The notes under the pieces were generated by a model. It had not been told where the DNA came from. It saw nothing but the letters and a program-made list of their open reading frames with translations, and searched no databases. The position numbers and the translations under genes are program-made. A stretch of DNA of 64,000 bases from Chelonoidis abingdonii (taxonomy: Eukaryota > Chordata > Testudines > Testudinidae). Shown piece by piece: positions 11,497 to 21,989 of the stretch. The stretch is from contig NC_133771.1 in NCBI RefSeq assembly GCF_003597395.2, forward strand, positions 54,176,450 to 54,240,449, written 5' to 3'. Position 1 is the stretch's first letter, and every line of letters begins with the position of its first letter.

Positions 11497-12260
11497 CCCC
11501 CCAAGAAGCAGAATGCCACTGCTTGAGCGAGGTAAGAAGCATGGTATCCCCAACAGACACACTGCTCTACAGATTGGGGAATGAAAACCCCCATGGAGCC
11601 AACTTCCCTGTTCACACCTTTCCCAAGACCCACAAAGTTCTCTCCAAATTGCCAACCTTGTAATTTTATCACAAGTCTCACAATATTGCTGTTTTTACTA
11701 AAGCCCAAATCTGGAATGAAGAGATTGCAAGAGACTCTCACTTTCATTAAAATAAATAAACCTAGCCCTGATGGTTTCAGAGAACAGCTTTGAAAACATT
11801 AGTGAGTGTAACTACAAGCTGAAAAACGAGGAAGAGAAATAAGAACCCCAAATGTATGTTGTATTTTTAATCTCGTGATTTTATGAACATAATGAGCAGT
11901 GAGGTTGGCCATATGGCTCACTGTTCCCCCAAACTTCTGCTTGGGTGGAAGGAAGACCCAAAAGGAGATGTGGTAGGTCTATCATTACTGGCAAGGAGAG
12001 TGAAGCCGTAAACATCAGCTCAGACATTTCTCTGGTCTGTGTGAGTAAACATGATTACTTTTGAACACTACCATTTTCAGGGAATGTTCCAAGCAAATCA
12101 AATGGTCAGTATCTTTACTTGTGTGAAAACTGGAAAAAAGTCTGACTGAAAGAAAAGCAGACCTACAGACTAGCCTCATGGTGCCAAATCAAGAGGATCT
12201 ATTGCATCCCCGTGCTGCCGCCTGTAAACATTAGAGACAGAGCTTAGCTTTCTATAGCCT
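11497..12260. repeat. Outer part of left palindrome arm, flank of the LTR
   Basis: About 760 bp before the TGTCATAAAC start. No LTR words and no gene. Its mirror copy is 17481-18243. A CTCGTGATTTTATGAA word near 11872 recalls an old dispersed repeat. The open frames at 11401-11793 have shadow equivalents at 17985-18356, as expected for mirrored DNA. Confidence 0.7.
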
Positions 12261-14085
12261 TGTCATAAACAGATGTTAAGGGTTATGCTTCTTTTACCGT
12301 AAAGGGTTAAAAGTTTCACCTAGCCTAAGCTACACTACCAGAGGAACCAATGGGGGAAACAAGATGTTTCAAAAGGGAAGGACGGAAATGTTTTCCCTTG
12401 TTTAGAGTTTCAAGTTTCAGCCGGAGTGAAAAAGGTCAAGAACCAGCCTCTGAGCAGAGCAGTAAGTTTAGAAAGGAAAAATAGGTTTGTATGTTTATTT
12501 TTTTGTAACCTGTCTTATGCAAGTAAAGGTTAAGAATCAAATTGGGTATTTTTTTGTGTACGTAAATTTGTTGCCCAGGGGAACTGTCAAAATAGATTAG
12601 GTAAGGTAACGGGTTAAGTTCTTTTCACCTGGAAAGGTAACAAACAATTGACCAGAGGACGCAATCAGAGAACTGGAATTGTTTAAAGTCATAGGGGCGG
12701 GAATTGTATACTCAGGGTCTTTTTTGTTTTCTCGGCTGTGAGTAAACAAGGTTTCCTCCTAAACTCCTTTCTTATTTCAAATATTATACCAAAAGTCTGT
12801 GAGTACAAAGGAACCCCCAAGCAATCCGGCTATGAGGACTTTGGGTTGTACGAATAGATGTGGATGGCTGTGTCTTTTTGTTTTCTCGGCTGTTGTAAAC
12901 AAGGATTTCCTCCTAACTCCTCTTATTCAAATATTAGACAAAAAGTCTGTGTCTGTGAGTACAAAGGAACCCAAAGCAATCGCTATGAAGGAGCTTGGTG
13001 TACGAAGTAGAGTGGATGGCTGTGTCTTTTGTTGGTTTTCATCGGCTTGTGAGTTAAACAAGCCTTCCTCTAAACTGCATCTTATACTCTCAAGTGTCTG
13101 CCACACATCTTGAGTACAAAGGAACCCCCAGCAATTCGGCTACGAAGTGAGCTTTGGGTTATGATTTACATGTAGTGGATTGGTTGGAGCTGGTTTAAAA
13201 ATCGGGCTATCTTTTTAAATCAGACGGTTCTTCCATATTTTCTTATAAGCAAAGAGCCTGTATGAGTTTCTTAATGCAAGATTATTGTTTTAATACTTTC
13301 TTTCTTTTTCTATAACTTTTCCTTTTAAAACGTGTGGAAGTTTCTTTTTCCTAGGAGGCAAAGGGAAGGAACAAGAGGGCTGTGGGCCATTTCCTATTGC
13401 TTTCAAGGAAAGGAGCAGGCTACGGACGGGGAAAGAGAAAAAGAATCACCTTTATCAGGTATCCTGTCTCCCTCCAAGGGAAGGCAGGCACGGGAAAGGC
13501 AAAGCCAAAGCTGTTGTATTGCATCTCAATTTGTCTGAGGGCAGAGAAACGCTTATCTCTTGGGAAGCAGGAGAAACCAGTTTCGTGATATACTCACAGC
13601 AGACCAAGAGGCAAGCCTGGGAGGGGAGGGGGAGGCGTTTTCTCGCCCTGCTTTTAGCATCCAAGGGATTTGGAATCTGGGTGTCCCCCAAAGGGAAGGG
13701 TTGGGGACACCAAGAGAAGGAAAGGGGGGACAGGCCCCATCAATTCCTGATCTGGTGGCAACGAGAATATCCAAGCTGGTAGGGCTTGGGGAGTTTTCAG
13801 GTAAGCCCGCAGATTTGTTGGACGCTAAAGTCCAGGTTTGGGACAGGAGGCTATTACCACAGAACATCCCTAATTTGAATCTGTTGTCTGTGAGAGTAGC
13901 TGAGTACTTATCTTTCTCCCAGAGGGTTTTCTTTTACCTTTCTTTTCTTGAATTAAAAGCTTTATTAATACCTGATTTGAGTTTTTCCTTGTTTTAGATT
14001 CAAAGGGGATGGATCTGACATCACAAGATGTCAAGGTTTTTCCCCCAATTTGAATTTAAGGGGTACAAATGTGGGGACTGCATAG
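12261..14085 (+). mobile_element. LTR of the TGTCATAAACAG family, long composite copy
   Basis: Starts TGTCATAAACAGATGTTAAG. It runs through ACCAATGGGGGAAACAAGATG, a set of tandem units (12718-13182) and an LTR-type 3' part with GGTGGCAACGAGA and TTGGACGCTAAAG (13755-13835). A second LTR 3' piece then begins (TTGAATCTGTTGTCTGTGAG at 13876, AATTAAAAGC at 13953) without a new LTR start. So two LTR variants appear joined. No coding region is recognised; the open frames at 13332-13997 are shadows. The mirror copy is about 15830-17480. Confidence 0.75.
12718..13182. repeat. Three tandem units of about 152 bp inside the LTR
   Basis: Units at about 12718-12868, 12869-13020 and 13021-13182. Each runs TCTTTTTGTTTTCTCGGCTG, then TGAGTACAAAGGAACCC, then AGCAATCCGGCTA and GTGGATGGC or GTGGATTGG. 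The third is the most diverged. Tandem units in the U3 part of an LTR are often enhancer-like; that is inference here. Confidence 0.85.
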
Positions 14086-14725
14086 ACACTTCTAAAGCCT
14101 ATTAACTAGCTAGATCTGGTAACACCTGCCACCATCCAGATTTCAGTGTCTGGGGCACTTTCTGTCCCACAAAACTTTCCCTCCCTGGGTTGCCTTTGAG
14201 AGACTGTCACGCATTCCTGGTGAACACAGATCCAAACCCTTGGATCTTACAACAGGAGAAAAACCATCCCCCTCCTTTCCCGACCAACCCAATCCTGGTG
14301 AGTTCCAGATCCAATCCCCTTGGATCTGTTAAAACAAGAAAAAAATCAATAGTCTTAAAAGAAAGCTTTAATTAAAGAAAGAAAACGGTAAAAATTATTC
14401 TGTAAAATCAGGACGAAAAAAATGCTTTATAGGCATGCAGATTCATATAGACCAGAGGGTCCCCTCCACCCCAGCCTTTAAGGTTCAAAGTTACAGCAAA
14501 CAGAGTTACAAATCTTCCAGCAAAAAGAAACAGTTACAAAGTTGAGAAAACAAAGCATAAGAACTGACGCCTTGCCTGGCTAATTACATATAAGTGAAAC
14601 ATGAAAGAGACTGATTCAGAAAGATTTGGAGAGTTAGATTGATGCCCATTCCTCTCAGTCCCCAGGGGGAGGCGAACAACAAAAAAACAAAAAAAGCACA
14701 AACAAAGACTTCCCCCACGCAAGAT
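14086..14725 (-). mobile_element. LTR of the same family, antisense, inner left arm
   Basis: Read on the minus strand it runs from AAGATACTTTCAAATCTTG-like sequence at the centre side through CCTCTGGTCTATATGAATC (near 14440-14458), AATTAAAGCTTTC and GGATCCAAGGG-type words to TCTAGCTAGTTAATAGGC at the outer side. The usual first 100 bp or so of the LTR are missing and replaced by the pyrimidine/purine centre. The mirror is 15190-15830. Confidence 0.75.
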
Positions 14726-15195
14726 TTGAAAGTATCTTCTTTAGTTTTCTCTTTTATTAGTTATTTTTTTTACTTGTTTTCTCTGTTCTTTCTTTTCTTT
14801 TTCTTTCTTTCTTTTTTTCTACTTCCTTTCTTTTCTTTTTTATTTTTTTTTTCTTGCTTGTTCTTATTTCTCTTTCTTCTTACTTTCTTCTTTTTCTCCT
14901 TTGTCTTATTCTCGTTTTCCTTTCCTTATATTTTTTGATTTCTCTCTCTCTTTTTTCGAAAAAAGAGAGAGAGAAATCAAAAAATATAAGGAAAGGAAAA
15001 CGAGAATAAGACAAAGGAGAAAAAGAAGAAAGTAAGAAGAAAGAGAAATAAGAACAAGCAAGAAAAAAAAAATAAAAAAGAAAAGAAAGGAAGTAGAAAA
15101 AAAGAAAGAAAGAAAAAGAAAAGAAAGAACAGAGAAAACAAGTAAAAAAAATAACTAATAAAAGAGAAAACTAAAGAAGATACTTTCAAATCTTG
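14720..15195. repeat. Perfect palindrome core, pyrimidine tract meeting purine tract
   Basis: 238 + 238 bp of exact complementarity with no spacer. From about 14745 to 14957 the plus strand is almost only T and C; from 14958 to about 15170 it is almost only A and G. Because of the symmetry the two strands give the same translated product (Phe/Ser/Leu-rich, 14639-14938 and 14977-15189), which is low-complexity noise and not a protein. Such DNA could form a cruciform or triplex and is hard to clone, sequence and assemble. Confidence 0.95.
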
Positions 15196-15830
15196 GTGGG
15201 GGAAGTCTTTGTGTGCTTTTGTTTTTTTGTTGTTCGCTCCCTGGGACTGAGAGGAATGGGCATAATCTAACTCTCCAAATCTTTCTGAATCAGTCTCTTC
15301 AGTTTCACTTATATGTAATTAGCCAGGACAAGAGCGCAGTTCTTGATGCATTTGTTTTCTCACTTGTACTGTTCTTTTTGCTGGAAGGATTTAACGCTGT
15401 TTGCTGTAACTGTGAACCTAAGGCTGGGTGAGGGGACCGCTCTGGCATATGAGACTGCATGCCTATAAGCATTTTTTTCGTACCTGATTTAACAATAATT
15501 GTTTACCGTTTTCTTTTAATTAAAAGCTTTCTTTTAAAAACGGATTGATTTTGTCTTGTTTTACAGATCCAAGGGGATTGGATCTGGACTCACAAGGATG
15601 TGGTTGGTGGGAAAGAGGGGGTGGTTAAGTTCTCCTTTGTAAGATCAAGGGTTTGGATGCTGTGTTACAGGATGGTGACGTCTCTCAAGGCAACCCAGGG
15701 AGGGGAAAGTTTGGGGACAAAAGTGCCCAGACACAGAAACTGGGGTGGCAGTGTTACAGATCTAGCTAGTTAATAGGCTAGAAGTGTCAGGCAGGTCCCA
15801 AATTTGTACTTAAATTCAAATTGGGGAAAA
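15190..15830 (+). mobile_element. LTR of the same family, inner right arm (mirror of 14086-14725)
   Basis: Reads forward TTGGTGGGGGAAGTCTTTGT, GGGACTGAGAGGAATGGG, GAAGGATTTAACGCTGTTTG, AATTAAAAGCTTTC, CCAAGGGGATTGGATCTGG, CAACCCAGGGAGGGG and AGGCTAGAAGTGTC. This is the same order as the intact LTR at 50490-51331, minus the first part of U3. Confidence 0.75.
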
Positions 15831-17480
15831 ACTGGACATCTTGTGAGTCAGTCAGTCCCCTTGAACTGAAAACAAGGAAAAACTCAATCAGGTATTAATA
15901 AAAGCTTTAATCAAGAAAAGAAAGGTAAAAGAAAACCCTGGGAGAGATAGTACCAGCTACTCTCACAGACAACAGAGTTCAAAATATAGGGATTTCTCGT
16001 GGTAATAGCTCTGTCCCAAACCTGGACTTTAGCGTCCAACAATCTGCGGGCTTACCTGAAAACTCCCCAAGCCACTACCAGTGGAATTCTCGTTGCCAAG
16101 ATCAGGAATTGAGGGGCTGCCCCTTCTGGTCCGGTGTCCCCAACCTCCTTGGGGGACACCAGGATCCAAATCTTGATGCTAAAAGCAGGGCGAGAAAACG
16201 CCTTCCCCCTCCTTCCCAGCTTGCTTGGCGGGCCGGTGAGTTACACGAAACTGGTTTCTCCTGCTTCCCAAGAGATAAGCGTTTCTGCCCCAGCGAAATT
16301 GAGATGCAATACCAACAGCTTGGCTTTGCCTTTCGTGGCCTGCTTCCCTTGGAGGGAGACAGGATACCTGATAACAGGTGGATTTTTCTCTTTCCCGTCC
16401 GTGCCTGCTCTTTTCCCTGAGAAGCAATAGGAAAATGCCCAAGCCTGCTTGTTCCTTCCCGTTTGCTCCTAGGAAAGAAACTTCCACACTTTTAAAAGAA
16501 AAGTTATAGTAATAAAGATAAGAAAGATTAAAACAATAATCTTGCATAAGAAACTCAATACAGGTCTTTGCTTATAAGAAAATATGGAAGAACGTCTGAT
16601 TTAAAAGATAGCCCGATTGAAACAGCTCAATCCACTACATGTAAATATAACCAAAGCTCCTTCGTAGCCGGAAATTGCTGGGGTCTCCTTGTACTCTATG
16701 GTGGCAGACACTTGAGAGATAGAATCAGTTAGGAGAAGGCTTGGTTAACCTCCAAGCCGATGAAAACCAACAAAAGCACACCTCCACTCTACTTCGTACA
16801 ACAAGCTCCTCATAGCGATTGCTTTGGGTTCCTTTGTACTCACACACGACTTTGTATGAATATGTGAATAAGAAGGAGTTAGAGAAATCCTGTTTCAACA
16901 GCGAGAAAACAAAAAGACACAGCCATCCACGATCTATTCGTACACGAACAAAGCTCTCATGCCGAGTTGCTTGGGGGTCCTTTGTACTCAACAAGCGTTG
17001 GTATAATATTGAAATAAGAAAGGCAGTAGGAGGAAACTGTGTTTACTCACAGCGAGAAAACAAAAAGACCCTGAGTATCAAATTCCGCCCTTGACTTTAA
17101 CAATCCAGTTCTCGGATTGCGTCCTCTGGTGCAATGTTTGTACCTTTCGCAGGTGAAAAGAACTTAACGTTACTTACCTATCTATTTTGACAGTTCCCCT
17201 GGGCAAAAATTAGTTACACAAAAAATATCCATTGATTCTTAACCTTTACTTGCATAAGACAGGTTACAAAAAAAAACATAACCTATTTTTCCTTTTAAAA
17301 CGACTGCTCTGATAGAGGCTGTTCTTGACCTTTTCACCCGGCTGAAACTGAAACTCTAAACAAGGGAAAAATTTCCGTCCTTCTTTTGAAACATCTTGTT
17401 CCCCCATTGGTCCTCTGGTCAGGTTATGTTATGTAGTGTGAAACTTTTTACCCTTACAGAAAAGAAGCATAACCTTACTC
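15831..17480 (-). mobile_element. Composite LTR, antisense (mirror of 12261-14085), with mirrored tandem units
   Basis: Carries the complement of the tandem 152-bp units at about 16640-17095 and ends near 17480 with a degraded complement of the TGTCATAAAC start (GTTATGAAAGGCTAG). Relative to its mirror it has many one- to few-base gaps, and the LTR start is blurred. Confidence 0.7.
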
Positions 17481-18243
17481 CTGTTATGAAAGGCTAGAGA
17501 AGCTAAGCGGCTGTCTCTAAGTTATACAGCGAGCAGCACGGGGTGCAATAGAGATCCTCTGATTTGGCACCATGAGGCAGTCTGTAGGTTGCTTTCTTTC
17601 AGATCAGACTTTTTCCAGTTTTCACACACGTAAAGATACTGACCATTTGGATGCTTGAAATTCCCTGAAATGGTACGTGTTCAAAGTAATCATGTTTACT
17701 CACACAGACAGAGAAATGTCTGAGCTGATGTTTACGGCTTCAACCTCCTTGCCAGTAATGATAGACCACCACATCTCCTTTTGGGTCTTCTTCCACCCAA
17801 GCAGAAGATTTGGGGAACAGTGAGCCATATGGCCAACCTCACTGCTCATTATGTTCTAAAATCACGAGATTAAAAATACAACAATACATTTGGGGTTCTT
17901 ATTTCTCTTCTCGTTTTTCAGCGTAGTACATCACTAATGTTTTCAAGCTGTTCTCTGAAACCATCAGGGCTGAGTTTATTTATTTTAATGAAAGTGAGAG
18001 TCTCTTGCAATCTCTTCATTCCAGATTTGGGCTTTAGTAAAAACAGCAATATTGTGAGACTGTGATAAAATTACAAAGGTTGGCAATTTGGAGAGAACTT
18101 TGTGGGTCTTGGGAAAGGTGTGAACAGGGAAGTTGGCTCCATGGGGGTTTTCATTCCCCAATCTGTAAGAGCAGTGTGTCTGTTGGCGGATACCATGCTT
18201 CTTACCTCGCTCAAGCAGTGGCATTCTGCTTCTTGTTTGGGGA
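17481..18243. repeat. Outer part of right palindrome arm
   Basis: Mirror of 11497-12260. Matching words include AATGTCTGAGCTGATG, TTTGGGTCTTCTTCCACCC and GAACAGTGAGCCATATGG. No gene. Confidence 0.75.
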
Positions 18244-18385
18244 GACCAGAGGGAGCCAAAACCCTGGAATTTTTGGATGGTGGCAGCGAGATCAAATCTG
18301 AGCTGGTAATTAAGCTTAGAGGGGTTCATGCTAGCTTCTCAGGTTATGAATGCTAAGGTTCAAATCTGAGTAGGAAGCTACCGAC
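18244..18385 (+). mobile_element. LTR 3' fragment at the right edge of the palindrome
   Basis: GGTGGCAGCGAGATC, GAGCTGGTAATTAAGCTTAG, GTTCATGCTAGC and GCTAAGGTTCAAATCTG are the end of the TGTCATAAACAG-type LTR (compare 51228-51320). It has no partner at the left edge of the palindrome. Confidence 0.75.
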
Positions 18386-18391
18386 AGCTCT

Positions 18392-18650
18392 CTAGTTATT
18401 TATTATTTGCATTAGCATAGTACCCAGGTGCCCTAGCCATGGACCAGGGTGCTGTACAAACACAGAAAGAAAAGGCCTAGGGTTCCCTTTACACAGCCAT
18501 TTGGCAGCTGTAGCAGCAAAACCTGGAGAGTTGAAGGCCAGAGGAGCAGGTAATCCAGGGCCTGATTTCCATCCTCCCTTTACCTCCTAGCAGAATTGAA
18601 TCCCACAGGTCTTAAGGACAGCTCTGACCCCAGAGACGGGCCCTGGTGTT
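18392..18650 (+). repeat. Old amniote dispersed repeat
   Basis: TTATTTATTATTTGCATTAG, AGCCATGGACCAGGGTGCTG and GTACAAACACAGAAAGAAAAG are hallmarks of an old repeat seen across turtles and birds. I do not give a family name. Confidence 0.5.
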
Positions 18651-21600
18651 ACAGGAAATCAAGTCTGTGTGAGAAACAATGACAGATAATTGAGCGCTGA
18701 AGGTGACTAACAAGCCACCCCTGTGCATATTAACTGCAACTTGTTGGAAGGAGCATTTCGGCACCTCACATTCATGCTTGCAAAAGAAGCCTCATCACAG
18801 TCTTCTTGCTATGCAGCAATGTACATGGACTTAGGAAACTACAGCTATTACGTAAAATTTAAGGTTAGATAGCAAAGAAGGTGGGCAGACAATATCCTGT
18901 GCCTCCCTTGGCAGGATTTTGGAGCACAGTCCCAGCTGTGACTAGTCAAGTACCCTTCTCTGTCCCCCTCACCTATCATGTGAATTACTGAACTGTCAAT
19001 ATCATAAAGAGTTTTAAGTTTGGGGGAAGATGTGTTTAATTTGTGAGGACACAATAATAAAATAAAAGAAGGCTGTGATTGTTTAAAAAACTAAAATGAT
19101 GAACTGAGGCCCCTTGACAGGCAAGAAGACCATAAGCCTGCCTAAGATCAATGGATGCAGTGAGGAGCTTGGGTGTAAGTAGTCACTGACCATTAGTCCC
19201 CTTCTCTGTGGCCTGTCCATTGAAGATAAACCAATATAACAATGGGCTTCAGACCTCCTCTGCTTGGGCCCGCACAAAGAATGAAGTAAGGAAGGAGAGA
19301 TGCCTCAGTTTGTTTGGTGACCAGTGACGAAAGATGTTGTAGGCTTTCTAGCCCACCCAAAGAGATAACTCCAGGCTGAGGAGTTCTCCGTCTCACTGGT
19401 CCACCCAAAGAGAAACAAAGCACCCATTGTGCTTACCTAAGCTGGAGTGATTGCTCTGTATTATGGGAAGGAGGGGACACCTGGTCCATTAATTTCTTGA
19501 GGAGCACGTTTTTCCATGAGGCAATATGCTCCTTGAAGACTAAGTAAGGAGATCATTATGATATCATCACATGATCTTGAACAAGGGACTAGGGACAGTA
19601 GGCACAGATATATTTGCCAGTTGGTTAATCTGCCCTAGGCTGGAGTGATGTTTCCACTCATTCCAGTCAGGATTTATTATCTTCTAATCAGTTTTTAAAG
19701 CTAACCTAGTTCCTGATGTTAGTCTTTAAATATTGATGTAATTGCTAAACATCTAGTACTTTTTGGGGGGACCAGAGTCTCTTAACAGAAGTGGTTATTG
19801 ACACATTACTTTGTCACAGCAGGAAACCAATGAACTACAGTGTAGATCACTGGATTATGCTACTTCAGGCATTCACAGAAATGTCTGGGGGCTTTAAGGA
19901 ATTGTGTACTGCAATTTCTGCACACTGCACAACTAAAAAGATAGATACCTTGGTTAACCAGAGGCAGCTGGACTACACAGATTATTGACTAATATTAAAA
20001 GAAAATCTAATTTTGTATGCATATTTCCTTAATATTTATGTAAGAATCAAACTGTGAAAAAAAAAACATTATTTTTCTTATTTCATGTACATGTGTTTTG
20101 GCTACACTTTCATTATACCATCTGATCAGAAGAGTCTGCTTGATGATAACAATATTATTGAATGTTGTACTAAAGAAGTGCCAGTCGAAAATGTTCCATC
20201 ACAATGTACCCCCACCAAAAAAAAAAAGGGCTTTTCAGCAAAATGGAATTTGTTGCAAAAAATCAAAACAAAAAAAATTGTTTCTGATGAAAATTTTATA
20301 TGTTGTTTGTTTCTTTATTTGATGAATCTCCCTCATTTCCCATTCCCCCTCTAAAAAAAAATAATTCAAAATGCCAATTAAAATAGTTTTAATCAAAAAG
20401 TTTTTACACTGGAAAAAAAAATCTCATTTCCTCATCATCTCTTTGAGGTCATAAGCAGCTCTTAAACCTGTTTTCCTTCCCCTCTCATTCATCATCTAAA
20501 TTGGCTCACAAGACTGCATTTTCTAGAAGATAACAAATGTAAAATTTGTGCCATTTCCTATTCTTACATTTATCACAACTATGCATTAATGTGAAACTTT
20601 GATCTTCTATAATTCACAGAAATGCTCAGAAAATAACAAGGATCAATATACTATGATCTTTTTATTATTTTGATTGTTGGTTGGCTAAGCAATCAAACCC
20701 TTCTTCTGCAAGTTTAGGGCAGTTGTATGTATGAATCAAAACAAAATATTGAAAAGTAGAAGCAATGCAGAACCCTCCCTTATTTCACATGACTTATGAG
20801 GCATATAATTCGGATATGTTCTCACAACAAAGAATTTAATGAGAATAAAGCCTGGCTCATTAATCTACTAGTTTGAGAAAGACTGTGTCAGAATATGAAA
20901 TTTTAGAAATCTTAACCTATGTTCACTGCAATTTTAAATTAGTCTCAGAATCTCTCCCTCTCTTATATGTTTTATTCTACATCAAAGGCATCATTTCTTT
21001 GGGATTTGAAATCTTAATAATGTTCCTAACTGAACTATTATCTTCAAAATAGCACTATAGTTTTTCCATGAAAGAGAACTGTAACTCTGGAAGTATAAAG
21101 AAAAAGGAAAGAAGATAAAGAGGCTTGACTTGGGGTGTTTTAAGCAGCACACCAGTTCAATGCTTCATGTTTCACATCCTCCAAATAATTATCCCCTTTT
21201 GAAAGAAAACTTACTTCAACTGCAATTGAAATATAATGTTTGTATTCAACTGGCACTTCATATATCTGGCAAGACCATCAAATCCAACGTAACTGAAATA
21301 AGAGACCCTGGATGAATTCGGAATTTTTCCACAAAGTTTCTTGAAGTACCAAGAATAAATACCCATTTTTGCTTTTGCTTGTCTTCTCTCACCCACCAAT
21401 CCTTTTATGCTGTGACTACCATCCTATCCCCAAATGCACTCCCAAAAGACAAATAAAGACACAGTAGGCCTTTAAACATAGAGTCCAAGAATTTCAAGAC
21501 AGAGACAAAGGGGTATGCTTTCTGAGTGAGAAGGAACTATTGAACTCCACAAGCCAGAGCTGAAGGAAGCTGGTTGCAAGAGTCATAGAGATTACTCCAT

Positions 21601-21985
21601 GATCCAGATGGGAAGCCTGAGCTAGAGGTATAATGCTGAGGAAAGGAGACTTGGAATTCTGAGAAGACATTAACCAAAACCCAAACAACAGTCAAGAGTT
21701 GTGAAGAAATAGAGGCAAGAGATAGCATATGGGTATTTTATTGTTTTGCCTAAATCTGTGTATCTCTTGAGTAAACCATGATTTGGCTTAGAAATCTCTT
21801 GGCATAGTCTATCCATTTGGTTCAACTATCACATGTTCCTGAAGAGGTAAACTATAATCCAGAGTACACTTGAGGATTGGACTCTGGAAAAGGCTTGCAT
21901 AAACTACTGCAGAGTCTTGAAGGGTTCAACACTGGACTTGCAGCCTAGATCAGCTTGAGCAGAGTCCCGCTTCTGAGAAGGGGTA
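18651..21985. other. Stretch without recognised features
   Basis: AT-rich with poly-A runs (for example near 20057 and 20217-20230). The open frames here are short, with no family motif. Nothing recognised. Confidence 0.5.
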
Positions 21986-21989
21986 TCAG

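Larger units (their letters stand above)
11497..18243. repeat. Giant inverted repeat (palindrome), no spacer
   Basis: The left arm 11497-14957 (about 3.46 kb) and right arm 14958-18243 (about 3.29 kb) are reverse complements, centred on TTTTTTC|GAAAAAA. Matching landmarks: AAGAAGCAGAATGCCACTGC (11502) against its complement near 18215; AACAGTGAGCCATATGG at 17816 against its complement near 11910; the 152-bp tandem units at 12718 against 16640-17095. The inner 238 bp of each arm are identical. Farther out the arms differ mainly by short insertions and deletions, plus some substitutions. Each arm holds flank, an LTR copy pointing to the centre and an LTR copy pointing outward. This is either a real inverted duplication or a long-read foldback built into the assembly. 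All open frames inside are by-products. Confidence 0.95.

Noticed and set aside
13332..13997. Overlapping frames of 68-145 residues that could be a small gene cluster
   Set aside because: They lie inside LTR sequence, on both strands, without family motifs, and are broken in the mirrored arm by indels.
14639..15189. Same Phe/Ser/Leu-rich product on both strands
   Set aside because: It is one pyrimidine tract seen twice because of the palindrome. It is low complexity and begins within an LTR.
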